Shown here: piece by piece, positions 1 to 8,082 of the stretch
Layout: every line of letters begins with the position of its first letter
How positions within the stretch are numbered: the first letter of the stretch is position 1
Origin: CAYSYM01 sp964435115
Lineage (GTDB): Bacteria; Chloroflexota; UBA6077; CF-72
Direction: 5' to 3'
Length of the DNA: 64,000 nt
Assembly: GCA_964435115.1 (NCBI GenBank)
Contig: CAYSYM010000006.1
Coordinates: forward strand, 45,184-109,183
Program-made: the position numbers and the translations under genes
The notes under the pieces: model-generated
Told to the model about the DNA's origin: nothing
The model's input: only the letters and a program-made list of their open reading frames with translations
Databases searched by the model: none

Positions 1-347
1 CGTACGTGCACGTCCTGAACCACCCCCAGGGCCGGCTGATCCGGCGTCGAGAGGGGTATGCGGTGGACCTGCAGGCCGTCGTGGAGACGGCCGCTCGCGT
101 GGGCTGCGCGCTGGAGGTGAACGCGCAGCCCGACCGGCTCGACCTGGACGGCGCGTGGGCGCGGAAGGCGAAGCTGGCCGGGGCGCGGCTCACCATCAGC
201 TCCGACGCGCACTCGACGCGTAACCTTGACCTGCTCCGGTACGGGGTGGGGACGGCCCGGCGCGGCTGGATCACGGCCGGCGACGTGCTCAACACGCGTC
301 CGCTGGGCGAGCTGCGCGCCTTCTTGCGGGCGCGGCGGCCGGCGTAG
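1..347 (+). CDS. polX: DNA polymerase X family protein, C-terminal PHP domain (5' end cut by window)
   Basis: The window opens inside a reading frame that stops with TAG at 345-347. The visible 114 or so residues match the end of the PHP phosphoesterase domain that follows the nucleotidyltransferase part of bacterial PolX repair polymerases. Visible PHP features are the His in NHPQGR near the start, the EVNAQPDRLDL strand that carries a metal-side Asn, and the ISSDAHST motif with its Asp-Ala-His. In PolX the PHP domain provides a 3'-5' exonuclease used in base excision repair. The polymerase part lies outside the window, so a stand-alone PHP protein cannot be excluded, although the GRLIRRREGY sequence is typical of PolX. 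Confidence 0.85.
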   Translation, partial: YVHVLNHPQGRLIRRREGYAVDLQAVVETAARVGCALEVNAQPDRLDLDGAWARKAKLAGARLTISSDAHSTRNLDLLRYGVGTARRGWITAGDVLNTRPLGELRAFLRARRPA

Positions 348-430
348 GGTGGGGACCGGCTGCCCGGGCGCGGCGCCGGCGGTATACCGTTAGGAGACCG
401 CGGCACTCCGGTGCGCGGCACCTGCTGGGT

Positions 431-475
431 CCGTGGGCCGCCGATAGCCGGTTCGGGTCGCACGCTGGCCCACGG
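431..475. other. Hairpin upstream of the DinB-like gene
   Basis: CCGTGGGCC at 431-439 is matched exactly by its reverse complement at 467-475, giving a 9-bp stem around a 27-nt loop. It lies 54 bp before the DinB-like start codon and 84 bp after the polX stop. No T-tract follows, so it is not a clear terminator; its role is unknown. Confidence 0.35.
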
Positions 476-528
476 GCTGGACCATCAAGGAAGCGGAGCG
501 CAGAGCGCTTAGAACACGAGGATCTCGC

Positions 529-996
529 ATGGAGCCTGTCGTCGCCAACCTCGCCGACCTCTTTCGCGCCGTCCACCACCAGTTGCGGGACGCCGTTCGC
601 AACCTGGATGCCGAGGGCCTGGCCTGGAGGCCGGGCCCCGACACCAACTCGATCGCCACGCTCGTCGTGCACCTGCTGAGCGCAGAGCGCGAAGCCCTGC
701 TCATGGCCCGCGGCCTGGATCCGCGGCGCGACCGCGACGCCGAGCTGGTGCCCAGGGCAGAGGGCAGCCACGAGCTAGCCGCGCGCATCGACGCGGCCGA
801 CGAGCTGCTCGACCAGATGGCGCCCGCCGTCACCGCCGCTGACCTCGGCGCGATGCGCGAGCGTGCGCTCGGCGGGACGAACACCAGCCTCTACTGGCTG
901 CTCCGCTACTACGGCCATAGCCGCGAGCACCTCGCCCACGTCCAGCTCACCAGGCAGTTGTACGAGCAGCGCAAGGCGGCCGGCGTGGCCGACTGA
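529..996 (+). CDS. DinB-family (DUF664-like) metal-binding four-helix protein
   Basis: This 155-residue protein has the length and helix pattern of the DinB/YfiT superfamily of four-helix-bundle proteins, many of which are metal-dependent thiol transferases. The three expected metal-ligand histidines can be placed at His48 (VVHLL), His130 and His134 (YGHSREHLAH). The ATG at 529 follows a GAGGA ribosome binding site at 518-522. It sits alone between polX and the convergent rpoN gene, with no operon partner. The substrate cannot be inferred; family members act on bacillithiol, mycothiol or glutathione conjugates, and others have no known activity. Confidence 0.85.
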   Translation: MEPVVANLADLFRAVHHQLRDAVRNLDAEGLAWRPGPDTNSIATLVVHLLSAEREALLMARGLDPRRDRDAELVPRAEGSHELAARIDAADELLDQMAPAVTAADLGAMRERALGGTNTSLYWLLRYYGHSREHLAHVQLTRQLYEQRKAAGVAD

Positions 997-1105
997 GGGG
1001 GAGCGGAGCGAGCCGAGCTGCGCGCTTACGGCCTGTCTGCCAGCCCACCACGCGCCGCCTTCACGAGCTCGGCCTGGCCGCGTGCCAGGGGGTATCAGAC
1101 GGTTG

Positions 1106-2527
1106 TTAGCGCAGTGAGCTGGGGAGGATGGCGAGCTGCATGCGGTATTTCGCCACGGTGCGCCGGGCGATGTGGATGCCGCGCTCCTCCAGCCGCTCCA
1201 CGATCTCGGAGTCGGTGAGGGGCGCGCCTTCCTTTTCGATCACCTCTTTCAAGACGTCCTTCACGCTCAGGCTGGGTGTGAAGAAGTGCGCGTAAGGGAT
1301 CACCTCTCCGCTCGGTAGCATGAGGTACTTGCTCGCCGTCGCGCGGCTGACAGTACTCTCGTGCACCCCCAGCTCCTGCGCCACGGCGGCACGGCTGAGT
1401 GGCTTGAGGTACCGCACGCCCTTCTCGAGGAACGTGCGCTGCTGCTGCACCAGGCAGCGGGTGATGTTGAAGAGCGTCTGGCGGCGCTGGTTGATGTTGG
1501 AGATGAAGAGCTTGGCACGCCCGACGTAGTGCTGGACGTGCTTCTTCTCGTCCGGGCTCATCTCCCCGCTGCTGCGGTGCAGCTCGGCCGCGAGGCGCGT
1601 GTAGATTGGGTTGATGCGGAGCAGGAAGCGCTTGCTCTCGACGACCTCCACGTCGAAGTCGCCCTCCGGCCCGCGTGAGACCACCACGTCCGGGACCACG
1701 TACATGGCCCGCGTGTCGCGGTCGCTCCGGTTCATCGGCGAGAACCCATGGGCGGGGTGCGGGTTCAGCTTCTCCTTGACGAAGCCCCAGACGGCCTCAA
1801 CCTGCTCGATCGGGATCTTCAGCTCGTGGGCGATGCGGCTGAACTTGTGCTCGCCCATCTCGGTGAGGTACATGCTGACGATCTCGCGCGCGTACGGCTG
1901 GTAAAGTCCGCGTTCTTCGAGGTGACCGAGCTGGATCAGCAGGCACTCGCGCAGGTTGCGGGCGCCGATGCCCACCGGTTCCTGGCTCTGCAGGACTTTC
2001 AACACCGCCCGGGCGCGGTCTTCGGAGACGCGCAGCTCATCGGCGACATCCTCGATCCGGACGGCCAGGTAGCCCTTCTCGTCCAGGCTGCCCACGAGGT
2101 ACTCCGCGATGGGCAGGTCTTGCTCGGGCAGCAGAGCCCCCAGCTCCAGCAGGAGCTTCTCGGCGAGAGTCTGCTCGGCGGCGACTCGCGCCATGGGGTC
2201 GAACTCTTCGTCGTCGGGCGCCCGGTTCTGCGGCTCGGAGAGGTCCGCGTACTGGGTGCCCGGGCTGTCGACGCTGGCTCCCCCGCCCTCCTTCTGGCGC
2301 TGGATGCAGCGTGGGCAGATGGACCCATGCATCTCGGTCCCGCAGGCCGGGCACGTCGAGACTTCCACCAGCTCCAGCGCTGGGTTCTCGTTCAGCTCCG
2401 CCGAGATGGCCTGCTGCAGCTCTTGGGACGACAGCTCCAGGATGTGGTTCGCCGCGACCAGCCGCGGCGATACCTTCAACGTCTGCGTCTGAGCGTGCTC
2501 GTGGGTGAGTTCCAGCTCCAGCTCCAT
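1106..2527 (-). CDS. rpoN: RNA polymerase sigma-54 factor with zinc-ribbon-like insert
   Basis: This is a complete 473-residue sigma-54. Region I is the Gln/Leu-rich N-terminus with the segment LSSQELQQAISAELNENPAL (residues 32-51). Core-binding and HTH regions follow, and the RpoN box ARRTVAKYR lies at residues 454-462, here followed by Met where Glu is usual. The odd part is a Cys cluster just after region I: Cys59, Cys62, Cys71 and Cys74, spaced CxxC-X8-CxxC, as in a zinc ribbon. Sigma-54 directs transcription from -24/-12 promoters and needs an ATP-driven activator. A plausible one is encoded just upstream on the same strand (3318-4733), suggesting a dedicated pair. Confidence 0.97.
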   Translation of the reverse strand: MELELELTHEHAQTQTLKVSPRLVAANHILELSSQELQQAISAELNENPALELVEVSTCPACGTEMHGSICPRCIQRQKEGGGASVDSPGTQYADLSEPQNRAPDDEEFDPMARVAAEQTLAEKLLLELGALLPEQDLPIAEYLVGSLDEKGYLAVRIEDVADELRVSEDRARAVLKVLQSQEPVGIGARNLRECLLIQLGHLEERGLYQPYAREIVSMYLTEMGEHKFSRIAHELKIPIEQVEAVWGFVKEKLNPHPAHGFSPMNRSDRDTRAMYVVPDVVVSRGPEGDFDVEVVESKRFLLRINPIYTRLAAELHRSSGEMSPDEKKHVQHYVGRAKLFISNINQRRQTLFNITRCLVQQQRTFLEKGVRYLKPLSRAAVAQELGVHESTVSRATASKYLMLPSGEVIPYAHFFTPSLSVKDVLKEVIEKEGAPLTDSEIVERLEERGIHIARRTVAKYRMQLAILPSSLR

Positions 2528-2950
2528 GGCTCCCGTCCCGCCGCGGGTCCGAACGTCCGCCCGTCTCGCGTTGGTCCCTCCCTGCGCTGCGCGCCTCGCT
2601 CGCTATTCTCTCAGACGGCCGCGCCTGGGGGCGCGTCTGGGCCAATCCCTAGCGAGCTCTGGCCGTCTCGCTGGCGTCGGGGGACGGGGGCATGGCTCCG
2701 AACCCGGCCAACGTCGGCCCGCCCAGTCCGGCGTGGCGGGAATCCCGACCCCGGTGGGACCGCCACGCCGGAGGCAGCTCCTTCGGCGGCGGCCTCAGGC
2801 TGGTACCTCCCACCGCACGTCCGTCAGCGTGCGCTAGGCAGCGTTGGAGTGGGGCTGTCCCGGGGCACGAGACACGGAACGGGCTGCCTCGGCGAGCCGC
2901 GTGGCTCTGCCGACTCCAGTGCTCGCCGAGGCGTCCGGGCCTCGCCGCCG
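2528..2950. other. Gene-free stretch before rpoN with two long perfect hairpins
   Basis: I see no convincing coding sequence in these 423 bases. They contain two strong inverted repeats. One pairs 2727-2739 with 2760-2772 (13 bp, no mismatch) and has a further 4-bp pair inside its loop (2743-2746 with 2756-2759). The other pairs 2886-2897 with 2921-2932 (12 bp, no mismatch, 23-nt loop) and lies just after the 111-residue membrane-protein gene. Neither is followed by a T-run on either strand, so they are not classical terminators. They would form part of the long leader of rpoN, or could belong to an unannotated structured RNA. Confidence 0.5.
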
Positions 2951-3286
2951 CTAGAGCCGTTTGATGCTCTTCTCGGCGCGCCGGAAGGCCTGGTCGACGA
3001 CGTCTTCGATTTCCGAGAGGACCGCGAGCAGGGCCGGCTTGAGCTCCGGGATCACCTTTTGCATCAAGAACTCCCGACCCGCTTCCATGCTGTCTGCACC
3101 GGTCCAGTCCCGGGCGAGCCTGGCCACACGACTCGGCGGCTCCACCTGTTCGCGCGAGCGCCGCAGCAGGAACGCGATGACGCCGGCGGCCAGCGCCGTG
3201 GCGAGAACCGTGCCAGCCGCCATCCCGCCCCGCTCTTCCCAGGGCTTCGTTTCAGCGGCCCCACCAGTCCGACCTTCGTCAACCAT
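2951..3286 (-). CDS. Small single-pass membrane protein of unknown function
   Basis: I do not recognise this 111-residue protein. It has one clear membrane segment at about residues 23-42 (ending AGVIAFLL), followed at once by Arg-Arg-Ser-Arg, which suggests the N-terminus is outside and the C-terminal 65 residues are cytoplasmic. The C-terminal part is amphipathic and charged (LKPALLAVLSEIEDVVDQAF) and may form a helical bundle or coiled coil. A purine-rich AAGGAAGG lies upstream of the ATG. It lies 31 bp downstream of the sigma-54 activator gene and upstream of rpoN on the same strand, so it is probably co-transcribed with them. A role in sensing for that pair is only a guess. Confidence 0.65.
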   Translation of the reverse strand: MVDEGRTGGAAETKPWEERGGMAAGTVLATALAAGVIAFLLRRSREQVEPPSRVARLARDWTGADSMEAGREFLMQKVIPELKPALLAVLSEIEDVVDQAFRRAEKSIKRL

Positions 3287-3317
3287 GAGTGGAGTGTCCC
3301 TTCCTTGCGAGGTTCGG

Positions 3318-4733
3318 TCAGACTCGGGTCTCGAGTCCGAAATCGGCCAGCTTCTTCTCTAGCTGCGCAATGTCCATGCCAAGCGCCTTGGCCGCCGCGT
3401 GGCGGTTGCCGTCCGCTCGCTGGATGGCGCGCTGGATCATGCGCGCCTCGACCTCGTGGACCACGTCGTCCAGCGCGACTCCGGCTGCGAGCTTCTGGTT
3501 GAGGTCGATGATCGCGACCTCCTGGTCGGCGTTCAAGAGCAGGTGGTCGGGTGTAATGAGGCCGCCGCGGGCCAGCACGACCGCGCGCTGGATGCTGTGC
3601 TCCAGCTCGCGCACGTTGCCGGGCCACTCATGCTGGAGCAACGCGTTCAGCGCCTCCTCGCTGATCCGCGCCGGCGGGCTCGCCTGGGTGAAGCGATGCT
3701 TCTGGAGGAAGTGCTCCACCAGCAGTGGGATGTCCGCTTTGCGCTCCCGCAGCGGCGGCGTGCTGATGGTGATGACGGCCAGACGGTAGTAGAGGTCCTC
3801 GCGGAACCGGCCCGCCTGCACCTCCGCCAGCAGGTCCTTGTTCGTCGCCGCCACCACGCGCACGTTCACCTTGATCGTCTGGCTGCCACCCACCCGCTCG
3901 AACTGGCGCTCCTGGAGGACGCGCAGCAGCTTGGCCTGGAGCGGCAGTGCCATGTCGCCGATCTCGTCCAGGAAGATCGTGCCGTTGTGCGCCATCTCGA
4001 AGCGGCCGATCCGCTGCCGGTCCGCGCCGGTGAAGCTCCCCTTCTCGTGCCCGAACAGCTCGCTCTCCATCAGGGTGGGCGGCAGCGCGGTCAGGTTCAC
4101 CTTGACCAGGTCGCCCTTCGAGTACGAGGAGTAGGCGTGCAGCGTCTCGGCGATCAGCTCCTTGCCAGTGCCCGTCTCGCCGATGATCAGCACGTTGGCG
4201 TCGGAGGCGGCCACCTGGCCGATGATCTTGTACAGCCGCTGCATCTGGGAGCTGTTGCCGACGATCCGTTCGTTGAGCGCCCTTCCGTCCACGCGGCTGC
4301 GGACGAGCTCGCGTATGAGGCGCTCTTGCTCGAAGTACCGCTTGATCGTGAAGAGGACGTCGTCCAGCTCGAACGGCTTGGTGATGTAGTCGTACGCGCC
4401 GAGGTGCATCGCCTCGATGGCCGCGCTGGAGGTGCCGTGCGCCGTCATCATGATGGTGGGGACCTTGATGTCCTGGGCGGCGAGGCGGCGCATGATCTGG
4501 ATCCCGTCCTGCTCCGGCATCCGCAGGTCCACCAGCAGCAGATCGGGCTCTTCGCTCGGGACCAGGCGCAGAACCTCGTTTCCGCTCTTGGCCTCGAGCG
4601 CCTCGTAGCCTTCCCCGCGCAACAGCTCGGCGAGCATCGACCGGATCGCGGCGTCGTCGTCGGCGATCAGGATGCGCCTGTGTCCCCTGGTGGCCGGCTG
4701 CTCGGGCGCAGGGGTAGCGGCGGGTGCGACCAT
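3318..4733 (-). CDS. Sigma-54-dependent response regulator (NtrC family)
   Basis: The 471-residue protein has three domains in NtrC order. The receiver spans about 18-135, with Asp24-Asp26, phosphoacceptor Asp69, Thr97 and Lys119. The central AAA+ domain spans about 155-390, with Walker A GETGTGKE at 185-192 and Walker B TIFLDEIGD around 252-260. A Fis-type helix-turn-helix forms the C-terminus. The sigma-54-contacting loop reads GSFTGA (residues 232-237) instead of GAFTGA. I start at the ATG at 4733 because GGAGGA lies at 4740-4745; a longer frame reaches 4874 but adds only low-complexity residues. It is probably co-transcribed with the small membrane protein and rpoN. No partner histidine kinase is adjacent. 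Confidence 0.93.
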   Translation of the reverse strand: MVAPAATPAPEQPATRGHRRILIADDDAAIRSMLAELLRGEGYEALEAKSGNEVLRLVPSEEPDLLLVDLRMPEQDGIQIMRRLAAQDIKVPTIMMTAHGTSSAAIEAMHLGAYDYITKPFELDDVLFTIKRYFEQERLIRELVRSRVDGRALNERIVGNSSQMQRLYKIIGQVAASDANVLIIGETGTGKELIAETLHAYSSYSKGDLVKVNLTALPPTLMESELFGHEKGSFTGADRQRIGRFEMAHNGTIFLDEIGDMALPLQAKLLRVLQERQFERVGGSQTIKVNVRVVAATNKDLLAEVQAGRFREDLYYRLAVITISTPPLRERKADIPLLVEHFLQKHRFTQASPPARISEEALNALLQHEWPGNVRELEHSIQRAVVLARGGLITPDHLLLNADQEVAIIDLNQKLAAGVALDDVVHEVEARMIQRAIQRADGNRHAAAKALGMDIAQLEKKLADFGLETRV

Positions 4734-5183
4734 CCTCACTCCTCCACCGGAGTCTCTGGCTGCCTGGCTCGTGCAGCGCCCGGCGTCCATGAGCGGCGAC
4801 CGGGACGCGCGGTAGCGGGAGCCGAGACCCGTCTCGGGCCTCTGCCCGGGCTGCCGACTCCGCCAGTATGCCACACGCTCCGGTGGACGCCCAGGCTATT
4901 GCTGGGCGGCTGGGCGGGGGCGTAGGCTCGGGTAGGGCCACAGACGACCGTCGTCGGCGTTACGAAGGACCGTGCGAGCCCGCCTGTTTGGAGGTCGAGT
5001 GCCCGCCAGCAGCGCCAGATCGCCTGGGTTGGTCGACCGCCAGACGGCGACCACGGTCCCGTGCAGTGCTACCAGGTGGAGCGATGGTCCCAGCAATCGT
5101 TGAGCGACGAACCGCCGTGGAGGCGCCGTGTCGCCGGTTTCAGGTGCGCCGTGAGGTAAGGGCGCTGCTGGAGGAGCAGTGAG
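4734..5183. other. Divergent intergenic region between the sigma-54 activator and the M20 hydrolase
   Basis: This 450-bp stretch separates two divergent genes. I see ribosome binding sites at both edges (GGAGGA at 4740-4745 for the leftward gene; GGAGGAG at 5170-5176 for the rightward one) and short hairpins, for example CCGAGA/TCTCGG around a CCCG loop near 4820-4836. A leftward open frame at 4896-5195 has no family signature and I do not call it. I found no convincing -35/-10 pair and no sigma-54 site. Confidence 0.4.
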
Positions 5184-6482
5184 GTGCCAGCTCACAGCGC
5201 TGCCGGGGCAGCCGAAAGCGCGCGGCGCATGACGTCACTCCCTGGCCTGAGCGTCGATCCGGCCTCGATGGAGCGCTACGTCGAAACGCTGGGTGCCATC
5301 GGCCAGCAGCCGGAGGGCGGGATCGTGCGCCCGGTGTATGGGCCGGCCTGGGTGGAAGCCCGGCGCCAGCTCGCCCGGTGGATGCAGGAGGCCGGGCTTG
5401 CAGTGCGCGAGGACGCGGTGGGCAACCTGTTCGGCCGGCTGCGAGGCGCCGACGACCAGCGCACCATCCTAGCCGGCTCGCACGTCGATACGGTGCGGTT
5501 CGGCGGGAAGTTCGACGGTGCCTACGGCGTGCTGGCGGCGCTCGCGGCGCTGCGCACGCTGCACGAGGTCGCCGGACGCCCGCGCCGTTCGCTCGAGGTA
5601 GTGGCGCTGTGCGAGGAGGAGGGCAGCCGCTTCCACGCCAACTTCTGGGGCACACGCGGCATCCTGGGGCTCATTCAGCCCGAGGAGCTAGAGCGGCTGC
5701 GTGATGATGACGGGACGACCATTGGCGAGGCGATGCAGGCCGTGGGACTCCCGCCGGACCGCTTCGGGGAGGCCGCCCGCGACGACCTGGACGCCTTCGT
5801 CGAGCTGCACATCGAGCAGGGGCGCATCCTGTACGACGAGCGGGTGGAGGTTGGCATTGTGGAGTCGATCACCGGGATCGTCCAGCAGCTCGTGGTCGTG
5901 GAGGGGCGGACGGATCACGCCGGCACGACGCCGATGGACCTGCGCCGGGACGCCTTCCAGGGTGCGGCCGAGATGGCGCGGGAGATGACGCGCCTGGTCG
6001 AGCGTGCGGGGCGGCCGGCGGTGGTGACCACGGGCAGGTGGGACGTCCAGCCCGGCGCCTGGAACATCGTGCCCGGCTTGGTGTGCTTCTCGATTGACCT
6101 GCGCCATCCGGATGAGACGACCAAGCAGCGGCTGGTCGCAGCCGCCGGCGAGCGCTGCCGGGCGATCGCGGCCGCGCGCGGGCTGGGGGTCCGGATCGAG
6201 ACAGTGCAGGACGTGCAGCCCAGAGCGATGGCCCCGGGGCTGCGTGAGGCGCTGCGGGCGGCCGCGGAGGCGCGCGGCTACCGCTGGCGACTCATGGTGA
6301 GCGGCGCGGGCCACGACAGCCAGGTGATGGCGCAGCGCGTGCCCACCGCGATGCTGTTCGTCCCCAGCGTGGACGGACGCTCGCACAGCGCCGCCGAGTA
6401 CACCTCGCCCGAGGACGCCGCCCGCGGCGCGACGGTCCTGGCCACCGCCCTGTACCGCCTGGCGTACGCCGACGACCGGTAG
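5184..6482 (+). CDS. M20-family amidohydrolase (allantoate amidohydrolase / N-carbamoyl-L-amino acid hydrolase type)
   Basis: This 432-residue enzyme belongs to the dinuclear zinc M20 group that releases ammonia or carbamate from allantoate, ureidoglycolate or N-carbamoyl amino acids. Visible metal ligands and catalytic residues are His100 in GSHVDTV, Asp111 in GGKFDGAYGV, the Glu pair around 144-146 in CEEEGSRF, His209 in ELHIEQG, and the late His in DGRSHSAAEYT. GRTDHAGTTPM marks the lid/dimerisation domain. The GTG at 5184 is preceded by GGAGGAG at 5170-5176 with 7-nt spacing, so I prefer it over the ATG at 5229. It stands alone, with no ureide or hydantoin genes nearby, so the substrate is not decided. 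Confidence 0.88.
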   Translation: MPAHSAAGAAESARRMTSLPGLSVDPASMERYVETLGAIGQQPEGGIVRPVYGPAWVEARRQLARWMQEAGLAVREDAVGNLFGRLRGADDQRTILAGSHVDTVRFGGKFDGAYGVLAALAALRTLHEVAGRPRRSLEVVALCEEEGSRFHANFWGTRGILGLIQPEELERLRDDDGTTIGEAMQAVGLPPDRFGEAARDDLDAFVELHIEQGRILYDERVEVGIVESITGIVQQLVVVEGRTDHAGTTPMDLRRDAFQGAAEMAREMTRLVERAGRPAVVTTGRWDVQPGAWNIVPGLVCFSIDLRHPDETTKQRLVAAAGERCRAIAAARGLGVRIETVQDVQPRAMAPGLREALRAAAEARGYRWRLMVSGAGHDSQVMAQRVPTAMLFVPSVDGRSHSAAEYTSPEDAARGATVLATALYRLAYADDR

Positions 6483-6492
6483 CGGCTGCTGT

Positions 6493-6529
6493 GGGGTGGA
6501 GGGTGTGGGGTGTGGGGTGTTGGGTGGGG
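6493..6529 (+). other. G-quadruplex-forming motif between convergent genes
   Basis: The plus strand carries six runs of three or four G within 37 bases: 6493-6496, 6501-6503, 6507-6510, 6513-6516, 6522-6524 and 6526-6529. The loops are 1 to 4 nt long. This meets the usual G3+N1-7 rule for an intramolecular quadruplex. It lies exactly between the convergent ends of the M20 hydrolase (stop 6482) and otsA (stop 6564) and also looks like a degenerate GGGGTGT direct repeat. In the hydrolase transcript the RNA itself would be G-rich. Confidence 0.7.
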
Positions 6530-6563
6530 CCCGCGCGGTGAGCATCGCGCCGGAGTGGGCGCG

Positions 6564-8048
6564 TCAGCGCGGCGCGGCGAGGTGAGGCCGGCCGAACGCA
6601 GGCTCCAGCCCGAGGTCGCCGAGCTGAGCCGAGAGCCAGTCGCGGGCGGTCCACCGCTCGACGTGGCCCCTGAAGCGGTGCAGCCGCTGGGCGCGCTCAG
6701 CGCACGGCATCGCCAGGGCCTCGGCCATCGCCTGGGCGGTCGCCTCCACGTCCAGGGGCGAGACCTGGATGGCCGAGTCGCCGGCCTCCCCCACCACCCC
6801 CGCGGTCTCGGAGAGAATCAGCACGCCCGGCCGCTCCGAGACGACCGCCCACTCCTTGGCCACCAGGTTCATGCCGTCCTCCAGCGAGTTGGCGAGTAGC
6901 GCGTCACACAGCGCCATGGCGGCCAGCGCCTGGTCGCGGTCGTTGGTGTAGAAGATGGTGATCGGGGGTCTGCCGCAGGGCTCGGCGAAGCGCGCGTTGA
7001 CCTCGTCGACGACGCGGTACACCGAGTCGCGGTAGGCCCGGTAGACGCCGAGGTCCGTGCGCGAGGGAACGAGGAACGCCAGGAACCGTACCCGGCCGCG
7101 CAGCTCCGGGCGGAGCTCGAGCAGCCGGCCGAACGCGAGGAAGCCCACGAGCTGGTTCTTGCTTGGATCCAGGCGGTCCACCCGGATCACGTTCTGCTCG
7201 GCCAGGTGCTGCGCCAGCCGCTCGCGCGCGGCGGTCACCGCCGCCGACCGCATGGCCCGCCGCAGCCCTCCGGGATCCACGCTCGCCGCGTAGGTCCGCA
7301 CCCGCACGGTCCGTCCGTCGGGCGAGGCGACGGTTAGCCGCTCCGCGTCAACCTCTGCGTGGAGGAAGGTGGCGCAGCAGCCGAGGAAGGCACGGACGTC
7401 GTCAGGCGTCTGCAGCCCCACCACGTCTGACCCGAGCAGCCCGCGGAGGATCGCCTCGCGCCACGCCCGTGGGAGGAGCTGGAGCCACGAGCTCTCGGGG
7501 AACGGGATGTGGGTGAAGTGCAGGATCGGCGTGCTGGGGAAGAGCTGCCGCAGGAACGCCGGCAGAGGGTAGAGGTGGTAGTCCTGCACGAGGAAGGCGC
7601 GCGGGTCCTCGCACGCCTGCGCCAGGAACGCCGCCAGACGCCGGTTAGCGGCGAGGTAGCCCTCGGTCCAGGCGCGGTGGCGGCGGACGTCGACGTGCTC
7701 GTAGCCACCGGGCCCGATCACGTGGTGCTGGAGCATCCACAGCACCTCGTTGCTCACCATGCCGTAGTACGCGTGGTACATGGCGGCCGGCAGCGGCACG
7801 GGCACGACGTGCAGGCGCGGATCGGTCTGGTCGGCCGCGGTGGTGAACAGGCCGTGGCGGGCTTCCTCGGCGTCGGGCGGCTCGGAGACGCAGCAGAACC
7901 AGGCCACGTTCTCCTGGCGGGCCAGCGGCGTGAGCAGGCTGACCACCCCGCCCGTGGCGCCGCGGGTCACCCAGCGCCCGTCCTGCCACACGAAGTCGTT
8001 GGGGCCGCGGTTGGCCACGATGATGATGGGCGACTGGAAGCGAGGCAC
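6564..8048 (-). CDS. otsA: Trehalose-6-phosphate synthase (glycosyltransferase family 20)
   Basis: The 494-residue protein is a full-length GT20 enzyme, which joins UDP- or GDP-glucose with glucose-6-phosphate to make trehalose-6-phosphate, a stress protectant precursor. Family features are NRGP (13-16) with RGATGGVVSLLTPL (29-42) at the sugar-phosphate site, QDYHLYPLP around 155-163, HFTHIPFP (177-184), DRLDPSKNQLVGF for nucleotide sugar, and NSLEDGMNLVAKEW near the end. No otsB phosphatase is next to it. The start is a GTG without a Shine-Dalgarno sequence; a TACTAT box lies 8 nt upstream, suggesting a leaderless message. Other GT20 products (glucosylglycerol phosphate, for example) remain possible. 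Confidence 0.92.
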   Translation of the reverse strand: MPRFQSPIIIVANRGPNDFVWQDGRWVTRGATGGVVSLLTPLARQENVAWFCCVSEPPDAEEARHGLFTTAADQTDPRLHVVPVPLPAAMYHAYYGMVSNEVLWMLQHHVIGPGGYEHVDVRRHRAWTEGYLAANRRLAAFLAQACEDPRAFLVQDYHLYPLPAFLRQLFPSTPILHFTHIPFPESSWLQLLPRAWREAILRGLLGSDVVGLQTPDDVRAFLGCCATFLHAEVDAERLTVASPDGRTVRVRTYAASVDPGGLRRAMRSAAVTAARERLAQHLAEQNVIRVDRLDPSKNQLVGFLAFGRLLELRPELRGRVRFLAFLVPSRTDLGVYRAYRDSVYRVVDEVNARFAEPCGRPPITIFYTNDRDQALAAMALCDALLANSLEDGMNLVAKEWAVVSERPGVLILSETAGVVGEAGDSAIQVSPLDVEATAQAMAEALAMPCAERAQRLHRFRGHVERWTARDWLSAQLGDLGLEPAFGRPHLAAPR

Positions 8049-8056
8049 CGCGTTTC

Positions 8057-8062
8057 ATAGTA
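8057..8062 (-). promoter_or_regulatory. Putative -10 box of a leaderless otsA message
   Basis: On the minus strand TACTAT is followed by 8 nt and then the GTG start of otsA at 8048. No purine-rich ribosome binding site fits in between. A start of transcription 6-9 nt downstream of the box would fall at or next to the start codon. No -35 element is clear. Confidence 0.45.
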
Positions 8063-8082
8063 GGGGGTTGCCGCCACGCGCG

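Noticed and set aside
2528..2950. RNase P RNA, tmRNA, SRP RNA or T-box in the gap before rpoN
   Set aside because: The gap has strong hairpins, but I found none of the invariant sequence blocks of these RNAs on either strand.
1748..3502. Long rightward open frame (584 codons) antisense to rpoN and the small membrane protein
   Set aside because: High GC makes antisense frames long. It opposes two well-supported genes, has biased shadow composition and no family motif. The same applies to long frames antisense to the sigma-54 activator (3399-4925), the phosphohexomutase/gmd region (23822-26539), metK (26199-28136), the ABC transporter (37304-39499), mfd (40344-42407) and the polysaccharide operon (48756-52653).
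4896..5195. Leftward 99-codon frame in the divergent gap before the M20 hydrolase
   Set aside because: Low-complexity Pro/Arg/Ala sequence without motif; no matching ribosome binding site or partner.
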